A stretch of DNA of 64,000 nucleotides from Chryseobacterium paridis (GTDB taxonomy: Bacteria > Bacteroidota > Bacteroidia > Flavobacteriales > Weeksellaceae), in NCBI RefSeq assembly GCF_016595215.1, contig NZ_JAENHK010000005.1:1-64000 (forward strand). The letters run 5' to 3'. The translations under genes were made by a program, and so were the position numbers. The notes beneath the pieces are model-generated. The model was not told the origin of the DNA and made no database searches. It saw nothing but the letters and a program-made list of their open reading frames with translations. Shown one piece after another: positions 45,533 to 54,020 of the stretch. Each line of letters starts with the position of its first letter. Position 1 is the stretch's first letter.

Positions 45533-46397
45533 CTGACATTTTATATTTAAGGATTTCGTCGCTATAAAATGTATATTTCAATTTTGCATAAAGATTTTCA
45601 GGGTCGGCAATTTCTTCTCTTGTTATAGAGGCTTCTATAATCCTTCCTGTAGACTTCTCTGTTCTATAAATTCCTTTCTCGTTGAGTGAAGTTTTCAGCT
45701 TTGAAACATCAATTTGATTAGAAAACTGAATATAGGCTCTATTATAAAATCCTATATTCAATAAGATTGAAGGCTCTCCCGAAAGTTCTACAATCATCTC
45801 ATTCGAAGATAACAAAGGGTTACTGCTATTCTTAAGATCGAAACTCCAATGCACATTGGCAGAATTAAAAAAGTTTAATGCATTTTCTTTAAAATTTCCC
45901 GGAATCTTTCGTCCATAGATCTTATTGAAATACATCAGGAAAAATTCGTTATTCTGAATTCCCTCTATTAACTTTTTTTCATCCTGAAAAATATTATCAT
46001 TCAAAACAATGGCATTTTTAATTTCCGGATTATTCTCAGCGATCTTTTCCATTTCAGCTTTTGTCTGTTGCCATTTTGAACGAATAACATCCATATTGGA
46101 AACTTCAATCACCTTACCTTCCTTATCTACTGTTAAATACAATTCGTTATACAATCTAGAAAAAGCATTCGTTAAAGCTGCTACCTCTTTAATTAAAGGA
46201 TTATTGGCTTCCAGCAGGATATGATCGAGGACAATTATCTTTACTTTTACGTGGTCGTCTCCTACCTGTAAAACTGTAAAATCCCATCTCAGTTGTGACC
46301 GGGAAATCATATGCACATTCACTGCCTTAATATCCGAATCTATTATTAAAGTATATTGTTCAGAAAATGTATTTTTTATATTGAATAACTCACTCAT
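45507..46397 (-). CDS. VgrG-associated unknown protein, candidate effector adaptor
   Basis: A 296-residue soluble protein, rich in alternating strands at both ends and helical in the middle. It starts nine bases after the vgrG stop and precedes the effector block. No named family is recognised; similar proteins are often found next to vgrG in Bacteroidota T6SS loci. Its position suggests it helps load the PAAR-like effectors on VgrG, an inference. Confidence 0.7.
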   Translation of the reverse strand: MSELFNIKNTFSEQYTLIIDSDIKAVNVHMISRSQLRWDFTVLQVGDDHVKVKIIVLDHILLEANNPLIKEVAALTNAFSRLYNELYLTVDKEGKVIEVSNMDVIRSKWQQTKAEMEKIAENNPEIKNAIVLNDNIFQDEKKLIEGIQNNEFFLMYFNKIYGRKIPGNFKENALNFFNSANVHWSFDLKNSSNPLLSSNEMIVELSGEPSILLNIGFYNRAYIQFSNQIDVSKLKTSLNEKGIYRTEKSTGRIIEASITREEIADPENLYAKLKYTFYSDEILKYKMSDEYNTANS

Positions 46398-46405
46398 AAA
46401 TTTGT

Positions 46406-48598
46406 TTAATTAATAAAGGCGTCCCCACCATCGATCTTGGTCTGTCCGCCACCGAGATGATTGGCAGGGGATGAAAGATCAATTCCTTTGGTACCGACAA
46501 CTCCGATTCCTTCCCCACTGATTCCAATTATTTTACCGCTAAGGATGATGGTACCATCAGATTTCAGTGTAATGGAGCTTGCTCCGGTTTTAATGGTAAC
46601 GTTAGTATCGCATTCTAAAGAAATATTACCTGCATTATCCATAGAAAAAACGGAATTGGCACCTCCACCATCTTTACCTCCTACATTAATGACATTCTTA
46701 CTTCCCGTGTTTACTGTATTGTTATTACCAACTTTTACTGTTTTATCATTATTAGCATTCGTTGTAGCATTCCCTGCCCCATCAAACTTCATATTAGCCC
46801 CTCCCTGATCCGTTAAGAATACTGAACCTGCACCATCATCTAATTCCAGTTTATTTCCGCTTCTGCTGCTCAAGCTTTTGATATTATTTCCGGCGCCACC
46901 GCCACCGCCGACTCCACCATGGAACATTCCTCCCATAACGAAAGGACGATCGGGATGCTGATGAACGAAATTCACGACAACCTGGTCTCCAACTTCTGGA
47001 ATAGCCATAAAGCCTCGATTTTTACTCACTTTTTCACTTCCTCCACCATCAGGAGTCATTACGCGAATGAATTCCGTGGTTGTAGATCCATTTTGCCAGT
47101 CGAATTGTACCTGTACACGTCCCTGATTCAGTGGATCTGTATTAGAGATTACTTTGGCAAATTGAGCCTCTGCTTTTGGCTGCTGAAATTCTGGACGCGG
47201 AATAAATCCGGTGTCTGAAGCAATAGCATCAAAGCTACCCGTGTAATATCCTCTGGCATCCACTTCATGACTGACCTCAATGATCATTAATTTAGTGAAA
47301 TAAGAGGTTTGATTACTATCTGTTTTACGCATTTCAATATCTGCAACACATCCAGGATATAGAAACGGAACACTTGTAATTCCTGAAGTAATGAATACAT
47401 CAGAGGCTTTACTTCCTGCAGTTCCTTTTTGAGATGCATCAATATCCATAAATGAAGCTGCTTTAATAGGAGCTACTCTTAAAGAGGGTGTTGTAAAAGT
47501 CTTTTCAGAAATTTCATATGCTCTTTTAGCAATGTCTGAACTATGGTTTATTTTTGAACTACCTGTAGTAAGTTTTTCATTCTTGCTGCTGTTATACCCA
47601 TAAAAAGTTGGGTTAACGTGTTGAGCCTTCATTCTGATTTTTATATCACTGACACTGCTGCCATAAGTCAATTTTACAGGTTGCTCCTGAGGGGGTAGCT
47701 TTCCGAAATGAAGTACTTCTCCATCATAATAGAACTGTTCGCCATAAGCTTCAGCCATTCTTGCCAGATAATTATAATGCGTTTCTTCGTATTGGGAGCT
47801 GTAAGAAACATTTCCATGCTGGGAATCTACTCTGAAATCAAATTTATTCTGTCCCAGGCCTTCTTTGATAACCTGATCAGCAATACTGTTTAAACTAATT
47901 TCCTTAGCACCTCCAAAGCTTTGAATATGTGGTGCCGCATCTAAAAGAAAACTAGGGCTTGATCCCGTAAGTACAACATTGCCCAGACTGCCTTTTTCCT
48001 GACTAAAGCCAACTTCAGTGATGACACCTATAAAACTTCTTTCAGGGCCATCTTCTACGTCTTTGTATTTGAAAACTACTGTAATCCTCTTTCCCAGAAA
48101 ATTCTGAGCTTCTTCAAGATTATGATTTTCCGGATTACCTAATGTATCATGAGCCAGCATCAAATCGAATTCATGATGCTTTACGGCACTTTGTTTTAAC
48201 TTAAAGTGTTTGAAATGCTTTACGATTTTCCCCTCAATTATTATGTCAAGTTTAACCACACGGTTAATACCCATGATTTGACTTTCAGGAATAGCACCTG
48301 CATTATGTATTTTAGAAGTGGGTTGTTTATTCCATACCTTATCTTCTACGATGGAAGGTGCATTCGGTTGCATCACCTGGTTCATAAAAAGGTTGGAGAC
48401 ATTCTGGGCTGCACTTGAATAAGCTTGTGCCTGCGACAGTTTTTGAGTTACTTTCTGAACTTTACCTTTTGTTTTCTCCTGTACTTTTTCACTAGCTTTT
48501 TGTATTGCCTGTGTTTTAACTGCATCTCCTAATTGTTCAGAAGGAGCTTTTACATTTTTGGAAGATGGTATTTTTGACGATTTATCATCATTAAACAT
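46406..48598 (-). CDS. tssI: VgrG (TssI), T6SS spike protein
   Basis: A 730-residue spike protein. After a charged N-terminal extension of about 100 residues, it has a gp27-like base (TRP/PE-type GVITEVGFSQ, YNYLARMAEAYGEQFYYDG), the gp5-like OB fold (INQ/RVQVQFDW, FIRVMTPDGGG, VGDQVVVNFVHQHPDRPFVMG) and a C-terminal Gly/Asn/Thr-rich beta-needle. It forms the tip of the secretion tube and carries the PAAR-like effectors. The N-terminal extension is longer than usual. Confidence 0.95.
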   Translation of the reverse strand: MFNDDKSSKIPSSKNVKAPSEQLGDAVKTQAIQKASEKVQEKTKGKVQKVTQKLSQAQAYSSAAQNVSNLFMNQVMQPNAPSIVEDKVWNKQPTSKIHNAGAIPESQIMGINRVVKLDIIIEGKIVKHFKHFKLKQSAVKHHEFDLMLAHDTLGNPENHNLEEAQNFLGKRITVVFKYKDVEDGPERSFIGVITEVGFSQEKGSLGNVVLTGSSPSFLLDAAPHIQSFGGAKEISLNSIADQVIKEGLGQNKFDFRVDSQHGNVSYSSQYEETHYNYLARMAEAYGEQFYYDGEVLHFGKLPPQEQPVKLTYGSSVSDIKIRMKAQHVNPTFYGYNSSKNEKLTTGSSKINHSSDIAKRAYEISEKTFTTPSLRVAPIKAASFMDIDASQKGTAGSKASDVFITSGITSVPFLYPGCVADIEMRKTDSNQTSYFTKLMIIEVSHEVDARGYYTGSFDAIASDTGFIPRPEFQQPKAEAQFAKVISNTDPLNQGRVQVQFDWQNGSTTTEFIRVMTPDGGGSEKVSKNRGFMAIPEVGDQVVVNFVHQHPDRPFVMGGMFHGGVGGGGGAGNNIKSLSSRSGNKLELDDGAGSVFLTDQGGANMKFDGAGNATTNANNDKTVKVGNNNTVNTGSKNVINVGGKDGGGANSVFSMDNAGNISLECDTNVTIKTGASSITLKSDGTIILSGKIIGISGEGIGVVGTKGIDLSSPANHLGGGQTKIDGGDAFIN

Positions 48599-48697
48599 AA
48601 CCTTAGTATTTTGGGTTTAGTGGCTGGTACGATAAACATAATTATCCGATTATTATTTAGATAATTTTCTCATTTTATCTATTATAAAAACTATAAA

Positions 48698-48714
48698 TAC
48701 TTAATTAATAAGTA
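48698..48714. promoter_or_regulatory. Inverted repeat in the vgrG leader region
   Basis: A 6-bp inverted repeat (TACTTA / TAAGTA) with a 5-base spacer lies about 100 bases before vgrG, in the gap between hcp1 and vgrG. It may bind a regulator. It does not match the hcp motif in its arms. Confidence 0.3.
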
Positions 48715-48750
48715 CATATAGGAAATAAATAGAGTAAGATGTCTCAAAAT

Positions 48751-48792
48751 GAAAAAACAGAATAGTGAACTTTTGTGAGTAAACTATTCTGT
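48751..48792 (-). terminator. Terminator of the first hcp gene
   Basis: A perfect 10-bp stem (ACAGAATAGT / ACTATTCTGT) with a 16-base loop is followed on the minus strand by TTTTTT. It lies 31 bases after the hcp stop and separates hcp1 from vgrG. Confidence 0.88.
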
Positions 48793-48822
48793 ACCAATTT
48801 TATTTTTACTAAGATGATCGGG

Positions 48823-49230
48823 TTATTTAGCTCCTGGCCAAACACCTTCATAGATACCATTGCCATAATGGATCGTTTCTGCGCTTACGATAAAGCTGAT
48901 CAACATACTGTTCTCATCAACTGCATCGAAGTCTACTTCGTGCTGGATAACATATCCGTTCTCCCACTTTAAAGTGATCAGTGTTCCTTCTTCGTGAGAT
49001 TTGTTGAATGTTACTTCTCCAGTTGTTGGTTTGTATTTTCCGTTTAATAAGCTTTCTAAGATGTCAGATTTCTCTGTAGCTTCAATGGTTAATTTGATGA
49101 TCGCATTTGATGGATCTGATGCTACACGTCCGGAAACGTCTGTAGATCTTGATACGCTATAGTTAAGCTTTAATAATTTTTGATCTTCGCCTCCGTTGAA
49201 TTTTAAGATTCCTCTTGAATTTGCTGCCAT
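48823..49230 (-). CDS. tssD: Hcp (TssD), T6SS tube protein, copy 1
   Basis: A 135-residue protein of the Bacteroidota TssD type (SRSTDVSGRVASDPSNA, ITLKWENGYVIQHEVDFDA). It is nearly identical to the copy at 53330 except at the C-terminus (YEGVWPGAK here) and at a few positions. Hcp forms the hexameric tube that carries effectors. It has its own promoter with two copies of the operator motif, and a strong terminator, so it is likely expressed at a high level as a single gene. Confidence 0.95.
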   Translation of the reverse strand: MAANSRGILKFNGGEDQKLLKLNYSVSRSTDVSGRVASDPSNAIIKLTIEATEKSDILESLLNGKYKPTTGEVTFNKSHEEGTLITLKWENGYVIQHEVDFDAVDENSMLISFIVSAETIHYGNGIYEGVWPGAK

Positions 49231-49282
49231 GATTTGTAAATTTTAATCGTTAATATTTTGTGATGTGGTGTTGATTATGAAA

Positions 49283-49312
49283 CAAATCTATACCCTTTAT
49301 TTCGAACTCAAA
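49283..49312 (-). promoter_or_regulatory. Promoter of hcp copy 1
   Basis: On the minus strand, TTTG (49309-49312), 18 bases, then TAGATTTG (49283-49290): an excellent Bacteroidota promoter about 52 bases before the start codon. Confidence 0.78.
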
Positions 49313-49339
49313 AGTTTTCTAACATCAATTTGAGTTTTT

Positions 49340-49354
49340 GTAGTAATTCTACGA
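49340..49354. promoter_or_regulatory. hcp operator motif, proximal site
   Basis: GTAGTAATTCTACGA contains an inverted repeat GTAG/CTAC with a 5-base spacer. It lies 27 bases upstream of the -33 element, exactly the distance seen at the second hcp gene. Confidence 0.65.
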
Positions 49355-49360
49355 TTTGAT

Positions 49361-49375
49361 GTAGTAATTCTACGA
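49361..49375. promoter_or_regulatory. hcp operator motif, distal site
   Basis: This is an identical 15-base copy of the proximal motif, 21 bases further upstream (two helical turns), so two regulator molecules could bind the same DNA face. Confidence 0.62.
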
Positions 49376-49490
49376 CTCTGGAAATAAAAATAAACACAAG
49401 TTACTGATTAACAATAAATTAAATTACAAAACAACAGGAAAAAACATAGCTGGAGGTATTAATTATCCGCAAAAATTCTGGATAATATCT

Positions 49491-50357
49491 TTATTTCGTC
49501 GTTTTATTTCCTTCTTTTATAGAACGAGTAAGTATCTTATTTTTCTTGAGTAAAAAGTCTGGCATCAGATCTACCGGTAAATATAATATGCTTTCACCAC
49601 TTCGTTGAAGTTCGTCCATTATTCCGGGATTCCACGCCAGGATTTTATCAATATCTACATCAAGTTCATCAGCAACAATACTCAAATCAAATCCTGCATT
49701 GATATCCGTTTCAGCTAGAGAAGCTGCAACCTTGTTTTGTCCGGTCCCATTGATAAAGACTGCATTCATCCGGGAATTGTTATAATCACCTAATACACTT
49801 TGCAGCTCACCGGTCGCATAGCATGCATTTAAATATTTTTTTACATGATTAACGGTCTCTTCTGGCAGGAATTTACTGAAAATATGATATTGTGAAGATC
49901 CGGCAGCATCCATTGCTCTTGAAATATTGCCTTCACCACAGTTGTAGGCAGCAACAACCGTTACCCAATTGTTATATTTCTTATATAATTTGCCCAGCGA
50001 GATTACTGCTGTTTTAGTACTTCTGTACAGATCTGATCGGCTTTGCTCAGAAAGCCCGTATTGATTCGCGTGAGCAGTCATAAACTGCCAGACACCCACT
50101 GCTCCGGCCCCTGAAACTTGCTTTCTGTCAAAACCTGATTCAATCAATGCCAGGTTTCTTAAGTGTCTTGGCAATCCTCTTTGAGAGAGTGAATATTCTA
50201 TAAATTCAACTATTTCTTTATTTGAATTAATGACACTTTTATATCTTCTCACACTGTTCTCGGAAGTATCTGACGCAGATAGAAACTGCCCATTCACAAA
50301 ATGAACGGATGTCATCAATAATAGTCCCGTAGCAATGTGTTTGAAATTAAATTTCAT
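49491..50357 (-). CDS. T6SS-linked lytic transglycosylase with LysM-like domain
   Basis: A 288-residue secreted protein with a signal peptide (ending near VNGQ, residue 24). The SLT domain has the catalytic Glu E73 in LALIESGFD, then GAVGVWQFMTAHANQYGL and AAYNCGEGNISRA. A LysM-like segment (LSIVADELDVDIDKILAWNP) is near residues 220-250. It cuts peptidoglycan, probably to let the secretion apparatus cross the cell wall. It lies between clpV and hcp1. Confidence 0.88.
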   Translation of the reverse strand: MKFNFKHIATGLLLMTSVHFVNGQFLSASDTSENSVRRYKSVINSNKEIVEFIEYSLSQRGLPRHLRNLALIESGFDRKQVSGAGAVGVWQFMTAHANQYGLSEQSRSDLYRSTKTAVISLGKLYKKYNNWVTVVAAYNCGEGNISRAMDAAGSSQYHIFSKFLPEETVNHVKKYLNACYATGELQSVLGDYNNSRMNAVFINGTGQNKVAASLAETDINAGFDLSIVADELDVDIDKILAWNPGIMDELQRSGESILYLPVDLMPDFLLKKNKILTRSIKEGNKTTK

Positions 50358-50403
50358 CCTACAATTTGATTATTAATATTTTCATTATAAAATTAAAAAA
50401 AAT

Positions 50404-50424
50404 AAAAGCACTCTAGAATGCTCT
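50404..50424 (-). terminator. Terminator downstream of clpV
   Basis: A 7-bp stem with one G-T pair (AGCATTC / GAGTGCT), 2-base loop, is followed on the minus strand by a TTTTATTTTTTTT tract. It lies 14 bases after the clpV stop. Confidence 0.7.
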
Positions 50425-50437
50425 TATCTTTTAAATA

Positions 50438-52933
50438 TTATACTACATTCCAGCTTAGTTTCTCTTCTTTAGTATTCCAATCTACATGAATGGTTTGTCC
50501 TGATTTTACTTCTTCCCGGACAATCATTTTTGAGATCGGTCTCGCCAGTTGAGCACGGATAACTCCAGAAATCTGTCTTGCTCCATATTTACTGCTAAAT
50601 CCTCCCAAAGCAAGATTTTTAACCGCTTCATCACTTATTTTAAGTGTCATACCCAATCTCATCAATGAGGCATGGAGTGATTTCAACTGAATATTAAAGA
50701 TTCTTTCAGCGATAGATTCTGTAATCGGTGCAAAAGGAATAATTTCAGTAATTCTGGCTAAAAATTCAGGTCTGAATCTTCCCGAATTAGACATGATCTG
50801 CATTAATGATGAAGACTCGGGGACTTTGCCTTCTTCAAACTGCTTTACAATCTCCTCACTTCCTATATTGGACGTGAATAATATTAAAGCATTGCTAAAG
50901 TCTCCTTCTTTTCCAAGTTTATCATGAACTTTCCCTTCATCCATGATCTGAAGGAATACGTCAAAAACAGAATGATGTGCTTTTTCAATTTCGTCAAATA
51001 AAACTACGGTATATGGCTGTTGTCGAATTTTATTGACCAACATACCACCCTCTTCATACCCAACGTATCCTGGAGGCGCTCCATATAGGAGTGCCGCTGA
51101 ATGTTCTTCTTTAAATTCTGACATATCAAAACGAACCATCGCTTTTTCATCATTGAAAAGAAGTTCAGCCATTGATTTCGCCAGCTCTGTTTTCCCTGTT
51201 CCTGTTGGCCCCAGTAAGAAGAAAGATCCTATCGGCTGTCCTGGTTTATTAAGTCCGCTTCGGTTCTCAACAATTGCATCTGAAAGTATTTTTAAGGCAT
51301 GATCCTGTCCTACAACACGATTTAATAAGAGAGATTCCATATTCAGAAGCTTCTCTTTTTCCTGAGCCTGGATTTTACCAATAGGAATATTGGTCTTAGC
51401 AGCCATTACCGCTGCAAGCTCAAGCCTGTCAACCTTCTCTCTTTTCTTAGATGCATGTTGAAGCAACTCAGCGTATGTATCATCAATGATCTTTTTAATC
51501 TGATCTACCGGCATTGAATTATCAATAGCAGGTTGTTCGCTCAAAGATCCCCATAAAATAGGACTGATCTTATCTCTCAATAAATTATACGTCCAGATCA
51601 GTTCATCTGCCTGATCTTTAGCATCTGTGTACTCCTCTTTTAAAATGGTTTCATAACTTTCTTTCCAGCTTTCCAGTTCTTTTTCTGAAAGTTCATCAAG
51701 CATTTTAATAGCAGCCATTGTTCTGTCCAGAAGATCAATCGCAGCATCAGGTAATTTCTTCCCTTTAGCATATCGTTTTGCTAAGCGCACACATTCCGGA
51801 ATAGCTGTTTTCTCAACTTCAATATTATGGTGCTTTTTGTAACCATCCAGCAAAACATCAATCATTTTGACGCATGTCTTCTCATCCGGTTCGTTTACGG
51901 TCAGCACTTCAAAACGTCTGTTGAAAGCCTGTTCCGGCTCAATAATTTTTCTGTATTCTTCCTGAGTCGTTGCTCCGATAACTGTAATTTCTCCTCTTGC
52001 CAATTCAGGTTTTAAGAGATTAGCAACATTTCCGATGCTTCCTTTTGGATCTAGCAGGGTATGAATTTCATCAATAAACAAAATAGCTTTCTCTATTTTT
52101 TTACACTCATTAATTACTTTTTTCAGACGGTCTTCAATTTCTCCCTTATAAGAAGTTCCCGCCAATAGCGCTCCGGTATCCAGTTCTAATAAGGTTCCAT
52201 TTTTAAGCATATCAGGAACGTTACCTTTGGTGATCTCAATAGCAAAACCTTCTACTAAAGCAGTTTTACCAACTCCAGGCTCACCAATGATAATTACATT
52301 AGGCTTACTTCGGCGACAAAGAATTTCCACAAGCATTCTTAGTTCTTTATCTCTTCCGATAATATTTTCCAGTGTTCCCTGTCTTGCTTGAGCAGTCCTG
52401 TCGACACAGTAATTTTTAATGGATGGAAAAGAAGCTTCAGAAAAGTCGGACGTATTGGAAAAAAGTGAAGAAAACTCACCATTTTCTGAGGTACTGAAAG
52501 GGGTATCTTTTCTGTAAAGATTGAGTATCTCATGCTCTCTTAATGGCAAAGACTTCAACTGTTGTAACGAGAATGCAACCTGAGGTTTTACAATGGCAGT
52601 TAGTATACAGATCGGGGTAATCTCATCCAACCCTAATTTTAGCCTGATATCATCAGCTTCTTCCGTGATCTGATCAACATGCTCATCCTGTCCTACTTCA
52701 TCAGGAAGATGGGTTGTTTTCGGATAGTCCTCGATTCGCACATCCGCCCACTCATAAAAATATCCGGGGTCTTTATCTATATTTCTCAAAAACTCATTAA
52801 GCCCGATATCTTTATGCATCAAAGCCTGTAAAAGATGTGGTCCGCCATAAGTGGCATTATAATTTTCTCTTGCTATAGATTGTGCAATATGAAAAAGCTG
52901 TTTTACTGTCTCGTTGGTTACTAGTACTCCCAT
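50438..52933 (-). CDS. tssH: ClpV (TssH), T6SS sheath-recycling AAA+ ATPase
   Basis: An 831-residue Clp/Hsp100 ATPase: Clp_N-type N-terminal domain (to about 170), first AAA+ with Walker A GEPGVGKT and LFIDEIHTLL, a middle coiled coil, second AAA+ with GPTGTGKT and VLFDEIEKAH, and the ClpB-type C-terminal domain. In this genomic setting it is the TssH that disassembles contracted sheaths, though a general ClpB role cannot be excluded from sequence alone. It is transcribed from a gap with no assigned promoter. Confidence 0.9.
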   Translation of the reverse strand: MGVLVTNETVKQLFHIAQSIARENYNATYGGPHLLQALMHKDIGLNEFLRNIDKDPGYFYEWADVRIEDYPKTTHLPDEVGQDEHVDQITEEADDIRLKLGLDEITPICILTAIVKPQVAFSLQQLKSLPLREHEILNLYRKDTPFSTSENGEFSSLFSNTSDFSEASFPSIKNYCVDRTAQARQGTLENIIGRDKELRMLVEILCRRSKPNVIIIGEPGVGKTALVEGFAIEITKGNVPDMLKNGTLLELDTGALLAGTSYKGEIEDRLKKVINECKKIEKAILFIDEIHTLLDPKGSIGNVANLLKPELARGEITVIGATTQEEYRKIIEPEQAFNRRFEVLTVNEPDEKTCVKMIDVLLDGYKKHHNIEVEKTAIPECVRLAKRYAKGKKLPDAAIDLLDRTMAAIKMLDELSEKELESWKESYETILKEEYTDAKDQADELIWTYNLLRDKISPILWGSLSEQPAIDNSMPVDQIKKIIDDTYAELLQHASKKREKVDRLELAAVMAAKTNIPIGKIQAQEKEKLLNMESLLLNRVVGQDHALKILSDAIVENRSGLNKPGQPIGSFFLLGPTGTGKTELAKSMAELLFNDEKAMVRFDMSEFKEEHSAALLYGAPPGYVGYEEGGMLVNKIRQQPYTVVLFDEIEKAHHSVFDVFLQIMDEGKVHDKLGKEGDFSNALILFTSNIGSEEIVKQFEEGKVPESSSLMQIMSNSGRFRPEFLARITEIIPFAPITESIAERIFNIQLKSLHASLMRLGMTLKISDEAVKNLALGGFSSKYGARQISGVIRAQLARPISKMIVREEVKSGQTIHVDWNTKEEKLSWNVV

Positions 52934-53329
52934 TGATAATTTTCTTATTAATATGTGTTGTGTGTTTTGTGTAAATAATTCTATTTCCCACCAATTGTGG
53001 TCCAGTGTCGGTTATTTTTCTAAAATAGAAAAGCTTTGAATTTATTTTGCGATAGTTATACTCCTATTATGATTGCCTCTTCACAGTTCTGTGAGGGGCT
53101 GTAGGATAAACTGTATATGTTAGGGCGTAATTGACATAATTTCGTGATTCTGGTGAGGTTTAAAGGTAAAAAAAAATATCCAATCAGATTGTTTTTCGTT
53201 AAAAGTATTATTTTACCAAAATTTTATACATATCTGATCTACCCCAATGCATAACTCAGGCAAAAAAGACTGCCTTTTGATGGACAGTCTCTTTTTCTAT
53301 GAATGTGGATTAAAATGTGTCGTTTTGAA
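52934..53329. other. 396-base non-coding gap upstream of clpV
   Basis: This gap holds the hcp2 terminator (53261-53295) and, at 53077-53098, a 10-bp hairpin (CTCTTCACAG side) with a very small loop and no T tract. No ORF of note and no clear TAnnTTTG promoter are seen. The rest is T-rich clpV leader. Confidence 0.5.
53261..53295 (-). terminator. Terminator of the second hcp gene
   Basis: A 6-bp stem (AGACTG / CAGTCT) with a 12-base loop is followed on the minus strand by TTTTTT. Confidence 0.72.
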
Positions 53330-53731
53330 TTAGCTTGGCCATAAACCGTCAAAAGCAGCAAGACCATAATTGATTGTCTCAGCGCTTACTACAAAACTGA
53401 TCAGCATACTGTTTTCATCTACTGCATCAAAGTCTACTTCATGCTGGATTACATACCCATTCTCCCACTTCAAAGTAATCAAGGTTCCTTCTTCGTGAGA
53501 TTTGTTGAATGTAACTTCTCCGGTTGTTGGTTTGTATTTCCCGTTCAGTAGGCTTTCAAGAATATCAGATTTTTCTGTAGCTTCTACGGTTATTTTTATA
53601 AGGGCATTTGATGGATCGGATGCTACTCTTCCAGATACGTCTGTAGATCTGGAAACACTGTAGTTAAGTTTTAATAATTTTTGACCTTCGCCTCCGTTAA
53701 ATTTTAAAATGCCTCTTGAATTCGCTGCCAT
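53330..53731 (-). CDS. tssD: Hcp (TssD), T6SS tube protein, copy 2
   Basis: A 133-residue TssD almost identical to copy 1 over the first about 115 residues, ending in GLAAFDGLWPS. Duplicate Hcp genes let tubes carry different cargo, or simply raise dose; either is possible. It has its own promoter and operator motif, and a terminator. Together with copy 1 it brackets clpV and the lytic transglycosylase gene. Confidence 0.95.
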   Translation of the reverse strand: MAANSRGILKFNGGEGQKLLKLNYSVSRSTDVSGRVASDPSNALIKITVEATEKSDILESLLNGKYKPTTGEVTFNKSHEEGTLITLKWENGYVIQHEVDFDAVDENSMLISFVVSAETINYGLAAFDGLWPS

Positions 53732-53780
53732 GATGTAAATTTTTATCGTTAATAGTATTTTTAACTCCGTGAATGTGAAA

Positions 53781-53810
53781 CAAAGATAACCACCCGATTT
53801 CTTACATAAA
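53781..53810 (-). promoter_or_regulatory. Promoter of hcp copy 2
   Basis: On the minus strand, TTTA (53807-53810), 18 bases, then TATCTTTG (53781-53788). The -33 element is one base off consensus, which fits an activated promoter. Confidence 0.65.
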
Positions 53811-53837
53811 AGCTTTTAAATAAATTTCTGATTTTTT

Positions 53838-53852
53838 GTAGTAGTTCTACGA
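53838..53852. promoter_or_regulatory. hcp operator motif at copy 2
   Basis: GTAGTAGTTCTACGA differs from the copy 1 motif by one base and lies the same 27 bases upstream of the -33 element. Confidence 0.65.
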
Positions 53853-53969
53853 TTTATCACAATTGCTATAAGATTATAACATCTAATTTTTCCTTTGACA
53901 GAAGTGGTTTTCATTATTTTTAAAATATTGAAATTGTAGAGATATAGATAGCTGTTTTTTCTTTCTGTT

Positions 53970-54002
53970 ACAAAAAAAGAGGCGGAAATAAATTTCCGCC
54001 TC
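53970..54002 (-). terminator. Terminator of the Tss envelope operon
   Basis: A perfect 11-bp stem (GAGGCGGAAAT / ATTTCCGCCTC) with a 2-base loop is followed on the minus strand by TTTTTTT, 18 bases after the TssR-type stop. Confidence 0.88.
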
Positions 54003-54020
54003 GTGATCTATTATGATTGA

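Noticed and set aside
50438-52933. ClpB disaggregase instead of ClpV
   Set aside because: The domain order is shared by both. Location in the type VI locus, with no other chaperone genes, makes TssH the better label, though not proven.
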